DNA from: Phellopilus nigrolimitatus
Lineage: Eukaryota; Basidiomycota; Agaricomycetes; Hymenochaetales; Hymenochaetaceae
DNA: 64,000 nt
Assembly: GCA_021029095.1 (NCBI GenBank)
Contig: JAJOHG010000035.1
Span: 124,001 to 188,000, forward strand
Direction: 5' to 3'
Under the pieces are notes generated by a model, which did not search any database, was not told the DNA's origin, and saw only the letters and a program-made list of their open reading frames with translations. Position numbers and translations under genes: made by a program. Shown in pieces: positions 1-10,853 of this stretch; the stretch's first letter is position 1, and the number at the start of each line of letters is the position of its first letter.

Positions 1-1
1 T

Positions 2-1044
2 GGCGGAGATATCATCCACCAGCTGGATCTCCACAGAATGACATTTCCTAATCTCAAAATCCTCAAGATCTACCATATCCCCTTCCTTCCCTCTTCGCTT
101 TTTAGCTTCGTAAAAAACCATCAAGATACCATCGAATACTTTGACGTTACTTGTAATGACAATGCACCAAAACCTCTCACCTTATCCTGGCTCTCTCTCG
201 CCTGCAAAAGTATCGTTGACACGGATGTCCTGATTGCGCCTATAAGAGAGATTTTACGTGGTGAAGAGTTAGGAGTGGATGACCTTGACGGATGGGAACA
301 CTTAACGATTAAGAGCGTTTCAGTCGCGTTCGAAAACGTGCGCTCCTCGCCGAAGCTTTCACATATTAACTCTGGCAGGAAGAAGGCAGGCAGAGCCCTT
401 ACGGACCTCAGGATCAACTTCAGGGCCGTAAACAATAAACAGCCGGAGATGCGACTGATCCAAGAAATGTTCAGCCAACCGATTTTCGGAAGACTCAAAT
501 TCCTGTCTCTTCTCGTCCCGTACCGTTCGACTATTTCGGATATTCTGGCACGTAGCCTTTTTCTACTATATTTACTGAGTAATCTCCTTTGCTTATTCGT
601 CCTAAACAGAGCGCGCTTGCTATGTCTTACAACAAAAACGATTCAATCCTGAAGACCGTAGTCCTCACATGGAATTCGTCGATGATGACGATGTGCTCTC
701 TGACTGCATGCATTGATAAGGACTGGACCGCTTATGATAGCGCGGTCAAACTTAAGGACGCTTCCGACCTTCTGTGGACCCAGTGGGAATTGTCTAACTA
801 TCGCGTGGTACAGGGCCTTGTCTCCGCGTTCCTGGGCGCGTGTCCGAGCGTCGAGCGAGTCGAATGGCAAATCGAGTACGAAAGGGGACGCTGGACACGG
901 TCTTGGATTTGGACGAGGGACACAACTTGCAAGGGAGTGCTGAGCGTCGATGCGGATGCTGGAGACCAGGCCAATGCGCAGGTGTACGCGCCAGTCATGG
1001 GAAGGCTGAATTGCATGGGCATAAGGCTGCGTAAGCCCAACTGA
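2..1044 (+). CDS. F-box/LRR-like protein, 3' part (copy 1 of 3)
   Basis: The gene runs in from the left edge of the window, so its N-terminal F-box is not visible. Two exons are proposed, 2-547 and 610-1044. The first encodes leucine-rich-like strands with the motif FPNLKILKIY. The second ends with CPSVERVEWQ and SWIWTRD, both also found in the complete relative at 20,837-22,566 and in the copy at 24,585-26,381. By family resemblance it is a substrate-recognition subunit of an SCF-type ubiquitin ligase; the substrate is unknown. The exons join in frame only if the intron (548-609) starts with GC instead of GT. That position aligns exactly with the intron border of the 20,837 gene. The start lies outside the window. 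Confidence 0.7.
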
Positions 1045-1340
1045 CCGAGACTATTAACTCCCAGCTCGGATCCGGAGTCGCTTCCGAGGGATCAACATTC
1101 CAATAGATCGGTATTATCTACGCCTATATCGCCTCCCCTTCCCGCTGCAAAGTGCGCGATTGTGCAAGAGTGCCATTAGGAGGACATACTAAGCATCTAG
1201 TTCTAACAGTGAATCTGCTTGTACATTATATATCACGAATAAAAACGCCCACTTGTACCTAATACTCCGTCCCACGTCTGTCCAGATCAGAATCCACCGA
1301 GAAATAAACAAGGAAAAGCACATGCAATTGTGCCCCACAT

Positions 1341-3698
1341 TCATGCAACCGCAAGCACGAGTAGCGCGCCTCCCAACAATCCCACGAACTGCAAATCACG
1401 GAATCGGACGCGCGGGCTGTTCGCACCGCTCTCCTGCCTTCCACCGCGCTCAAATGACCCATCCGAGTCCGAGTCACCCGACCCCGTGCGCCAGGGCGTC
1501 TCGCTCATTTGTACGACACCATGTACATCTGTGGTAACCGGGAGACCAGTGAAAGTGCCCGTCGGAGCGGAAACTGTCGTGGCTAGTTTACAGAGCCAAG
1601 TCAGTCACATTGGTACATGATGGAAGGGAAAAAGAAGGAAGATCTCACCAGGATACCTGCCCGCACTCTGCGCGGCACGTACGTCTGCCGCGAGCTGGAG
1701 GGTCGCGTCTTTCGAAACAGTCGAGAGGAAGCCAACGCGCGGCGGGTCCGCAGACGGATGCGTCAGGTTGCCGTAGTAGAAGGACGCCAAGACGCTACAT
1801 AGCAACGCAACGAGTCAGAAGCATAACCCAAACCGAAAAAAAGAAAGAGAAAAGGAGACGAAATAGAAGAAATAAGGAGTGAAAGCGTCAAACTCACCCT
1901 TTTAGAAAGGGCTCGCCGAGGCTCCAGCTATATAAATAACCGCCAAGCGTGGGCGGGTCCGTGGGTACGATGTTCGGCACGCACCAATGCGTGTTCCCCG
2001 TATATGCTGGTCGTCCAAAATCGCGGGGGTCAACATTGAACCGTGCACCGGCGAACTGGAATGAGAGGGTGTGCGGCTCCGCGCAAGGATAGACATACGC
2101 AAATGGATTGAACTCCGCCGTAAACTCTTCCGCAGAAGATGCGGCAGACAGCGCGGCTGGGAGGAATGACTCAGGGTCTGTAGCGTTAGCGAGCAGCGCT
2201 AGGACGGCGGCAACGACGTCCGCAGGACCGCGTATGAGCGAGCTACCCGTATCGATTAATGCACTCGTGCCGACACCCTTCTCTGTGATGTCCCCCAGAA
2301 CGCTATCCGCGAGGCGCACGCCATCAAAGAACACACCGTCGAGAGGGACGTCCCACGCGTAGGGGTATATCTCTTTGGGTGCCTCGGGGACAACTACGCC
2401 ATTTTGCGCTTCGGTGTAACGGCGGACAGGCGCCCACACAAGCGCCGAGCTGTCTACTCCTGATGGGAGCCCGCCAAGCGTGAGAGCGCCGACGTTCCCG
2501 CTCACTGACGGAGAGGTGCGCTGGAGGGTGACTGAGTACTCTGGGGATGCCAGGTGTGGGGAACGAGGGCTGGGTTTGGAAGGATTCGAGTCGGCGTTGA
2601 GCACGAGACGCGAAACAAGCGGGCCATAGGCCATTAAGGAGGAGAGGATGTTCATTCCGCTTTCTGTCGCAGTTGAATTCCTGACCACGGCGAGGTTCTT
2701 CGTCGACCTGCGAAATAACGACGGGGAAGGAAACGTGCGCAGACGCGAGTACAGATCGTGTCCACGAAATTTCGGCTTCCCTTTTTGAGGGAAATGAGGA
2801 TCAAGAGATGCAGTGGTGTACATCTCGTTCCAAAGTATACTATATCGACAATTATTAAAAGAAATTCCTTCACGAAGACGCTCGAGGCAAAACGCACCTA
2901 TTCATAGGAAATCCGAGCCCGAAGATACCAGTAGAACCGGTATCAAGTACGGTTGTATTTGTGTCATTGATCGCGGCGAAGTATTGGTTCTACGCATAGC
3001 CTTTAATGTAAGCCAGGCTTTTCTTTTCTTTTTTCTGCTAGAGATCACGTACCTCAATTGTGAATCCCGCGACACCTACCGTGTCTGCTCCGATAATACC
3101 GAACGCGTGCGTTCCCGTGCGCGAGTCGCCGTAGAAGAGCTGCGCGTCGGCCACAGCGGTCAGGCCCCTCGAGGGATAAAATACCATATCTTTATTGATA
3201 GGTTTGACGTGCGGACATGCCGAGCAGGTGTCGGAGATGACCCACAGGTCTGCAGAGCCCGTGTCTGCAAAATATATATGTGCGTGTTCAACGTTTCCTT
3301 GTGCATATACAGAAAGCAACTTACCGAGGACGAGCGGCGTGGAGATACTCCCGACTTGCACGAGTACATTGTACGTTCTTCGAGTTCTTTCTGAGAAAGC
3401 ATACAGGAAGGCAAGAAGATGGCACGTACATATCTAGCGCGTCTCCCAAGCCGATCGCGCCTATGTCTCCTTCATCTCCCAGTGCGTCTCCGTCTGCCGC
3501 CCTCTTTATACTCGCCCCACCGATCCCCTTCTTCCGAACCCTGCGCTCCAGTGGTAGGTGTATCACTGTGCCATTGCTAGTTATCGACGCGTCTTGATTG
3601 TCATGTTCAGTTTGCCGTCGCAGGTCCACGGCTGCGGTGGCACCGAGGCTGGCAGCGCAGAGAAAAAGAAAGAGAAAGCGTAAAGGGACCGTGCGCAT
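1341..3698 (-). CDS. Secreted, membrane-anchored aspartic protease (pepsin family A1)
   Basis: Seven exons are proposed (3698-3430, 3377-3325, 3264-3053, 2989-2898, 2839-1898, 1794-1649, 1582-1341). They give an uninterrupted 651-aa protein with every splice phase matching. The N-terminus MRTVPLRFLFLFLCAASLG is a signal peptide, followed by a propeptide of about 70 residues. The first catalytic aspartate is D108 in LDTGSADLWV, and the intron at 3265-3324 splits its codon. The second is D405 in ALIDTGSSLI. An extra LDTGSTGIFGLGFP block near residue 194 is typical of basidiomycete polyporopepsin relatives. After the protease fold come a Ser/Gly/Asp-rich linker and a final hydrophobic segment (FVGLLGGALLVLAVA). 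This suggests a C-terminal membrane or GPI-type anchor at the cell surface. Secreted or wall-bound protein digestion is inferred from the family. Confidence 0.88.
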
Positions 3699-4180
3699 CG
3701 TCGAGATGAACGTCAGAGAGAAACAGAATAGAATACAAATAAAAAAAAGAGCAATAAAAAGAGTGGAAGGCCAAGGAGGTGCCAAGATGAGAGCGAGAGT
3801 CCAAGTTTGAAGTCAGCCGCGTGCCGCGACGCGTCTCGGTCCCGGGATCATGCGCGTCGATTCCCAAAACCATTTTCATCTTCAGCAGAAAAAGAAAAAG
3901 AACCTATATACATTGCGGGAGGTCGCGATAGCGACAATCCCTTCAAATGATCGATCTAGAGCCAATATTATCTGCGCATTTCGATCTGTAATTACTTTTC
4001 TAATCACAACATACCCAAGGGAACGGATACCTGGCAAAGATATAAAGCAGCGTGGATTGGGGATGCAAGGTGAATTCGGGATACACAAGAAAAGAGACCG
4101 ACGTTTGAAAAAGTAGGTATATCCAGAATCGCAAGGACGAGAGCTTCGGTGTTGATTCGTCCTGTAGTTATCGAGTGTCG
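3699..4180. other. Intergenic: promoter of the protease and 3' flank of the CHY gene
   Basis: No coding signal is seen. The stretch lies between the start of the aspartic protease and the stop of the CHY zinc-finger gene. Both are on the minus strand, so it should hold the protease promoter and 5' UTR plus the 3' UTR of the CHY gene. Confidence 0.6.
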
Positions 4181-4792
4181 TCATTCGTCTAGCAGCGCGG
4201 CGAGCTCTTCTTCCGTTGGCCGGACGTTCAGCGGGGCGCGGTCATCTTTGAGCATTCTGTATGACAGAAAAAGAGGTGTAAAGGAGTAGGTAGGGCAGGT
4301 CCGTATGCGTAGGATTCAGCGGAAAGAGTAAACCGAGAAAACTCACCGCGGGTCACGCCTTACGTCGTCTGCCTCCACCGTCAACACAGGTTGTGGAGTC
4401 TTCGCCTCGATAACCTACCATCAGCGCGTCCGTCAGCATTACCCTGCCCAGCCTCAACCCGAAAAGAAGAACTCACGTAGTGGTTATCGCAGTGCGGGCA
4501 GTACTCGTCGCTCTCCTCGTACACAGTCATGTCCTTGCGAAACGCGCGCCGGCACTTCTTGCATATGAACGCCATCACATTTGTCTTTTCGAGCGTATGG
4601 TCCTGCTTCTCTGCATGGCATTCCGCACAATCGTACCACTGCAGACAACACGGCGCACGGATGGAGACTTGTGCGTTTAGGATGTGTTTGCTAGCCAGGT
4701 CCGAGCGTAAAATATATAGCGAATGACGGCAGAACGAATGCAAGTCAGCGAAGATGCTGTCTGAATGATGATCGTTCACGCACTCACCACAT
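4181..4792 (-). CDS. CHY-type zinc-finger protein
   Basis: Four exons (4792-4788, 4690-4477, 4414-4347, 4256-4181) give a 120-aa protein with all phases consistent. The first exon is only five bases long (ATG plus two nucleotides). The intron therefore splits the codon of the first conserved cysteine in MCKHILNAQVSIR. Cysteine/histidine pairs follow in order: CKH, APCC, YDCAECH, CKKC and CPHC. This pattern matches the small fungal CHY zinc-finger family related to yeast Hot13, which helps recycle zinc-bound small Tim proteins in the mitochondrial intermembrane space. That role is known for the yeast relative and inferred here. The tail is acidic and lacks further motifs. The start is fixed by the match of the spliced N-terminus to the family. 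Confidence 0.85.
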
Positions 4793-6106
4793 TGTGATCG
4801 AAAAAGTAAAAGGATGAGATCTATGAGACTTCGTGGTCTGCTGCCAGTGCTGAGCGCGACGCGTCTTATGTAAGCCATATGTAAAAGTAAGGTCACGCAT
4901 TGTAGACGAAGTACTTGAGAGGTAGACAAGAGCATATTGTAAGCTGTGAAAGCTTGAGAAATTTCCAATCCAAGTCCACTCGGATATGTACTATCCTAAA
5001 CCAGGCATAAATTTAAGTTCTTTTGTGACAAATATACTGCATATGGTACTTGCAGTTTTGTGTCACTGCTTACAAAGCTGAGGCTGCACCAAGTTGAATA
5101 TGGTTTTCTAGCTTCCTCAAGAAAAGGGAACTTTTGTATTAGCATCTTATTGTGATGAGTGTCTTATAAAGTGCAAATGGCATCTACAAAATATTTTTTG
5201 GTGAACATTTTGTGGAAAAATATGTTTACTTGCAGGTCGGTGGCCGGCCCCGGGTCGACCCTGACCTGACCTGCTGGGTCAGGTCAGCTGCGGGTCACAG
5301 CGGGTCAGGTCAAGGTCAGCTAAAACTCAGAAAATCCCGACCTGGCCAGGTCAGGGTCGGGTGGAAAAGTGCTCTGACCTGGCCCGACCTGACCTTTGAG
5401 AACACTAGGACGGCGATATTAAACTTCAAATAATTGCAAAAGTTGCTCAAGTCCCCGCGGGAAAAGAGTGTCAATTGTCCGTGGTCGTGGTAATGAAAGA
5501 AATTCGTACGAGTGGTGAGTAGTAATACATACATACAATTCACGATATCTACAGTATCTACATAGAGTGCAGGAGCGGTTGAACGACGTGGAATGGTGTA
5601 TTTTCGCATGGATAAAAGCATGCAAGTGAGAGGGTGTAGATATACAGGAGTGTAGGCGAGCCTGGATCAAATGCCGCATTCGAGAATGATGGTTGGTCGC
5701 AAAACGCGATTGCGTGAGACATGCAAAACGAAGGCAAAGAGGACGCAGGTACAACACTGGATGAACTGGTTGGTCAATGTATACAAGAAGTCGAAGGGAG
5801 AATGCGAGCTGAATTCACGACACCCGTAAGCGACCACGAATACGCGGCAAACGTGAGGAAAATACGTACATGACGGGCAGGAATCGTAAGCGAATGGGCG
5901 TAACGATATGTTCACAGACATGCGTGCGCGACAATGGGTAGAGCAGAACAGACCAATAAATTATATCCATACACCTGACGCCCGATGCAATAAAACATAA
6001 GTTACTTCAAGCCAAGGAAGCGGACTATTGAGACTCACCAAAGAAATACATATCCCACATCATATACCGCACCAGACCGAGAAGGCAAGGCGAACACTCA
6101 ACAACC
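4793..6106. other. AT-rich intergenic stretch
   Basis: No gene is recognised. The left part is AT-rich flank of the CHY gene. It contains the GGTCAGGTC-rich repeat listed separately (5,227-5,397). The right part is 3' flank of the small gene ending at 6,107. Open frames on both strands look random. Confidence 0.5.
5227..5397. repeat. Palindromic GGTCAGGTC/GACCTGACC repeat cluster
   Basis: About 170 bp of GC-rich sequence in AT-rich surroundings. It is built from alternating direct and inverted copies of GGTCAGGTC and GACCTGACC, including the hairpin TGACCTGACCTG-CTGG-GTCAGGTCA. Such arrays are common at the ends of fungal DNA transposons, but no partner end or transposase is seen nearby. It could equally be a minisatellite. 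Confidence 0.5.
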
Positions 6107-6331
6107 CTACAAAGCCAACATCGAGAGGAGGCACGCAGAGACGACCGCGCCTGAAATAAGCACCGGGACCATGTGATTGCGCCCGTGTTTCAGCACCAGC
6201 TCGGCGCTAAGGTGTGTTGGGCCGCAGTCGCCGCCATCCAGCTTGTCGGCCGGAACGAGCCCGAGAGCGTGCTTGCTGACGCTGAAGAACGACGGGTCTT
6301 CGTAGATGTCGAACGGAAGGCGGGCACCCAT
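6107..6331 (-). CDS. Small protein with C-terminal membrane segment
   Basis: A single-exon frame encodes 74 residues from MGARLPFDIYEDPSFF to SACLLSMLAL. The N-terminal two thirds are soluble and contain a DGGDCGP stretch. The last 20 or so residues are hydrophobic and follow a basic KHGRNH patch, as in a tail-anchored or GPI-processed protein. No family is recognised. The frame stays open upstream of the chosen start. The chosen ATG is preferred because a TATA box (6,449-6,457) lies about 120 nt before it on the same strand, which would make the upstream part 5' UTR. No intron is needed. Function unknown. Confidence 0.5.
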   Translation of the reverse strand: MGARLPFDIYEDPSFFSVSKHALGLVPADKLDGGDCGPTHLSAELVLKHGRNHMVPVLISGAVVSACLLSMLAL

Positions 6332-6448
6332 CGTGATTTTGGATTTGGAGATCGAGAAGAGAGCACGAGAGCTGGAGATAGAGAAATGTCGCGCTGGTTT
6401 GCGAGGGGGCGAATGAATGCTTGACTTTCCGGGGAGTCCGCGCTTCAG

Positions 6449-6457
6449 TTTATATAG
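6449..6457 (-). promoter_or_regulatory. TATA box of the small gene at 6,107-6,331
   Basis: On the minus strand the sequence reads CTATATAAAC, about 120 nt before the proposed ATG and in the right orientation. This is inference from the motif and its spacing. Confidence 0.45.
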
Positions 6458-7548
6458 CCAGCTGCTTCCGCTTCGATCGAAGATAACGCAGATCCCGACA
6501 CACATAGGATCTCCGATCCTCGCTCGATAAAGGAGCACAAAAGGAATGCTGTGGCCTCCTGCTGTGACGTGCCAATTCCTCATGTGACTCTAAATACTCT
6601 GCAGCTGACGAGGAGACGTACATATTACAGCAAATCGCCTTTTGTCGCCGATTTGAGACAGACGAATGATAGGCGCACGCCACGTTATGCGCTAGCAACC
6701 CAGAGAGCGATTCAAGCGAGTGTTGAAACCGTAGTCACAGTCGTTGAGGACGTCAGCTGCCGGAGTTAACGGATAATACTCGGCCCTTGACAAATGCACG
6801 ACCTTGACAAATGCACGAGAGCGCCGTACGTGGCGAGTTAACTAAACGCCTAAGCGAATGGAGAACAGGATGACCGGGACGAAAGACACGAGCTTGCACG
6901 CACGCATGAAGCCGGGCTCGAGGCGCGCTAGCTAGATGCATTTTCTGAAATGAATTGTTTCCGATCGATTGTGGTGAATAATAGGAAACATAATGCAATG
7001 CAGAGGCTCTTGTTCCTGTCTCCATTTCTTTTGAAATAAGGGAAGAGCGCAGGTCTCGAATGTCTATAAACAATAAGACATCTTGTCGAAGTTGTGTAGA
7101 CGATGCCGATGTGTAAAAAGTAAAAATTTAGCCACTGGCTCGGTGATTTGTCAACGCGTCGGAAAGCCCAGAGTAGCCGAACCGCCAAACTCGTTCCTGA
7201 TTAGCGTTGACTGAGTCGGGTTTCGTTGCATCCGTCGGGTGCGGAGAGCGCTGTACATGTAAAATTCACCGCAGGCGGTGAAAGAAGATGGGAAGAGTAT
7301 GTGTGACTACGAGCAAACGGAATGAAAATGATGGTTTCCATTCTGATTAGATTCAATTTCGCAGTCCCCGGAAGATAAAATGGTGTTCGCATTTCGATCC
7401 GTACTAATGTTGGTCCATAATTATACCACATAAAAACAGCAAAGCTCAAAGAATGACCATCCTTATCGAAAATTTTATGTACAGAAGCCAAAGTCCTAGT
7501 CCATGTCCATTATCCACAAATACCCAACTAAAATGTAAGCGTGAAAGA
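6458..7548. other. Intergenic, no gene recognised
   Basis: This is the upstream region of the small gene plus the 3' flank of the Egh16-like gene. It contains one short tandem duplication (6,785-6,818). No conserved protein or RNA signal is seen. Confidence 0.5.
6785..6818. repeat. Two tandem copies of a 17-bp unit
   Basis: The unit CCTTGACAAATGCACGA occurs twice head to tail without a mismatch. It lies in intergenic DNA, and a regulatory role is unproven. Confidence 0.8.
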
Positions 7549-9044
7549 TCAGTCATCGTTGAGCCCGAGTCCACGACGCCCCACGACGCGCGAGCGGCGC
7601 ATGCGCTCTAGACGCGTGTCGAGGCGGCGGTCGAGATCAGCTGCGAGCGCAGCGTCCGCGTCCTGAGCCGAGACACCGGGCTGCGTGTCCCCGCCTTCGA
7701 CATCCGCGCCCCTAGTCGAGGCGCGGCGCAGACGGCGCAGCCCGAGCGCGGACTTGACCTTGGACTTCACGTCCGCCGCCTTCCCCGCCTTCCCTGCCTT
7801 CCCGCCGGCCGATGACCCAGCGCCGGCGGCCGCCGCGCCGGCTGCGGACGGCGCCGTGGCCGCCGCTCCTGCAGCTGCGCCCGTTGCAGTTGCGCCACCG
7901 TCGGCGGTCGCGGCGTCTGAAGCGGCTGCAGAAGCGCCGCCAACTGCTGTAGCCGTGTTGATCGCGGAAGCGCCTGCAGCCGCAGCAATGTCTGCCGCCG
8001 CCGCCGTGGCTGATACGTCCGCGGCCGACGCGGACGCAGCGCCGGCGCTCGTGGCGTTGCTCGAGCCAGTCAGTGACTAAGTCAAGATACACGTAATCAG
8101 CTTAAAAAATTAATTTTAATACAAAACTTGAAAACGTACCAGCGGCACACCCGCCAAATGGTCCCGCGATGGCGGAGTTACGGCAGCGCACGAGGCACGC
8201 ATTGCCGTTCGCACCTCCCGTGCATGTCGCGCCTGCAGGCATCTCTGTATAAATGATGTAAAAAAAAAAGCGAAATGTAAGTCGTAATCCAAAAGCAAAG
8301 CAAGAAAAGTAAGGAGCAGGAAAGGGATACTCACGCGCGACGAGCGGGAAGTCTGTAGCTTTTGCGGTGCTGAGGGAATTCTTGCCAGGCACGTTCGTCG
8401 TGACGGTCATCGCGGCAAAGTTCGCGCCAGTCGCATCTGTCGAGACTTCACAGGTATACGGGCTGAACAAAAGTGTCGCAAGTCGTGAGATACTAGTAAC
8501 TAAACTGATTGGAGATGGAATTACTTACCCCGCACCGTCGGCATTTACTTGGTGGAGCGTCATACTGACGGTCCCGTCTGCAGAGGCGGATGGGAGACCG
8601 GCAGAAACGGCAGCTACATATTTCAAAAATAAGAATTAGAGAAGGTCGGGACCGCGAATATTTGGGCATACCGTTCAGCTGTGTTGTGACGTCGTTGTTC
8701 CCGCCGGCGAGCGTGCGCCCACACGCTCCGGCTTTTCCGCTGCTGACCTCGTTGTCCCGGATGATGCTCGTGTCTTGCTGTCCTCGCACAACCAAAACCA
8801 TCAAAAACGGAGCAGAAACATGGAAATAGTGATCAGCTCAATGCTTTTGCGATACTAAAGACAGCGAACGCACCTGGAAAGGATTCCGCTTTGTGCCGTC
8901 ACGCGGCGTGGACGCGATAACGCCGAATCCCTGGCCGAGAGACCGTTCGCGCCGGTAACAGGCGGTCAGCACGCCGTGTGCGCGAACGCCAGTTACTGCT
9001 AGCGCAAGCGCGAGGAGGCCCGTGAAGTTTGTTGGAAAGAACAT
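7549..9044 (-). CDS. Egh16-like secreted protein with frame breaks
   Basis: Six exons (9044-8874, 8777-8672, 8613-8529, 8462-8335, 8244-8140, 8076-7549) encode a relative of the Egh16/gEgh16 (MAS3-like) secreted fungal proteins. These are often expressed on host or surface contact. Visible family blocks are a signal peptide ending VTGVRAHG, STPRDGTKRNPFQQDTSII, CGRTLAGGNND, MTLHQVNADGAGPYTC, MTVTTNVPGKN and MPAGATCTGG. After PFGGC comes an Ala/Ser/Thr-rich stretch of about 95 residues, then a Lys/Arg-rich tail. All junction phases agree, yet the exons total 1,123 nt, two short of a multiple of three. The break falls near 8,145-8,151: the upstream part reads PFGGCAA, while the tail needs the frame reading VPLSLTGSS. 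The gene is either mutated or carries a two-base assembly error. Confidence 0.8.
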
Positions 9045-10644
9045 GAATACCAGAACGAAGGATGAAGAAGATAAATGTGATAGTGGATAACGAAGGCAAA
9101 GGGAGGCGCTGCCTAGAGGAAGTCGTAGAGTAAATTGAAAAGTAAGGAAGGGAGGAAGCAAAAAAAATGTGCGCAGCACAGAAGAGTAACGGAAGGTGGA
9201 GGGGACGCGGGGCGAAAGCTGAAAGCCTACAGACCACTGTTCATCTTCCGCCCGTCTTTATAGCTCAAGTCCCTCTCATTTCCAGTTCCGACAAGTCCCT
9301 TTTGTTCCCAGTTCCGAAAACAAACAACGAGTGCTTCCGTTCAGCTTGCGCGAACATGTTCCATTGAGAGGCGGGTTGCGCCAAGGCGACATCAGTTGCC
9401 AGAGGAAAGGATGCAGATGGCGCAAGCCCATCTATCTCGCAGACAAGGCGCGCACAGCCTCGCACAGTTTCTTTCATTCGACCACCCACGGGTATCAGGG
9501 AGCCCATTCGAGAAGCCACAGAAGCGGACCGACGAGGGGGAGGCGGTGATCAACAGAGGCGAGGAAGCAGCAAGTGCACCCGGCGAGATCCAAAATTAGC
9601 GCGAAGACTCGGAAGGCCTAACGGAGCTGCATGATGGATGCAACATATTGCGCGCAATAAGAGGCGGGTGCAGTCAATGCAGGACATGGCGACGCGTCGT
9701 CGGGGAGGCGGGTGCAATCTGCTCCCGTGCTCGACGACGACGCGCACAGCCTTGGTAGCCTGGTCGTCCCAACAAGCTGGGAAGGAATGGCAGCGACGCC
9801 CCGTCTTAGTCAATTCTTCAAGAAAAGATTCTGCGAGACTTGCCCAGCGTTGGCTCGCATCTGAAGTCCATAGATTGCTGACAAATGAGTCTGGGCTGGT
9901 GGCGGCAGTTTGGCACGAGAGCCGGAAAACCCAGTGACCGGTGAACCGATGGAGAAGGTCTTATCAGAGCTAGCACTGTGTTCCAAGTATTGTCTAAGAG
10001 CACGCCTGAGTGTATATGCTTTCGATAAAGCTAGGGATCCGGATCATCTTCTGAGGCACTTCTATCAAAAGTCGGCGCTGAAGGCCGGGATCACAGATAG
10101 CCATAGCATCCAAAACGAGTCGTGTCCTGATTATAGCAGGGAAAGGAAATGCCATTACTGCTAGACAAGTCCCAGTCTCATGCGATTTCGAACATTGAAG
10201 TCGAGTACAAGATGAAGTAGCAAGACGAGCAAATGAGAAAAAGAGTCTTACCTCGGCATCATCCGATTCCGAAGCACAATAGCGTTGCTGGTCACTGTAG
10301 ATCGATGTCATACAAGACAGCGCTAGTCAGCCTCCATGAGTCCGTACCATGCCTCGGGCCTCCGCCAGCGGATCTTTCCCAGCCACTCCCTCCATCGTTG
10401 TGCTAGCCACCGCGATCATCCCAAGCAGTCCGCATCGCCCGCTGCCTTTGCTCCGGGTGATCTAGCAACCAGTTGATCGGAGGCTGACCTCATTGACACC
10501 GGCGTACGTGGTACGCGTCCCTAGCTGCGCAATATCTCGCCCGACTGACTCCTAATCTACGCCACGCTTCCTTTTCTCATCCAGCAGTACACCAGCGACC
10601 GATCCCTCTCTCTACCTTCCCGTCACCCCATCCGATCTCCCAAG
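9045..10644. other. Intergenic; promoter of the Egh16-like gene and possible upstream exon
   Basis: No convincing protein is seen. The first few hundred bases should be the Egh16-like promoter. Two overlapping ATG frames begin at 10,336 and 10,349, and either could be a first exon for the + strand exon ending at 10,853. Neither is conserved enough to call. Confidence 0.4.
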
Positions 10645-10853
10645 CTGGCTCGCATGCGCCCTTCAACATCTACGTCCACCCGGACTTCGCGTACCAGCCG
10701 TACGAGAAGTTCCACGGCTCCGCCGGCGCGATCGCCGTGCCGCTCACCTTCGCGCTGTGGGTGCTTGGGACCGGCGTGCTCGCGATGTACCGGTTCGCGC
10801 CGGAGACGCTCGCGGCGCTGCTGAAGCCGCTCGGGCTGGGTGAGGCGCTGTAG
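10645..10853 (+). CDS. C-terminal exon of a small single-TM protein
   Basis: The frame reads GSHAPFNIYVHPDFAYQPY, then a hydrophobic stretch (IAVPLTFALWVLGTGVLAMY), and ends at KPLGLGEAL with TAG. It has strong codon bias (third-position G/C), unlike its surroundings. It begins after a likely acceptor AG at 10,644; a second, pyrimidine-rich acceptor at 10,584 is also possible. One membrane span with short soluble ends would fit a small mitochondrial or ER membrane protein, but I do not recognise the family. The first exon or exons and the start codon are not resolved. Confidence 0.4.

Noticed and set aside
7685..8080. Ala/Pro-rich + strand open frame of 131 codons
   Set aside because: It is the antisense of the Ala-rich tail exon of the Egh16-like gene, whose frame links to a Lys/Arg-rich end and matches splice phases better.
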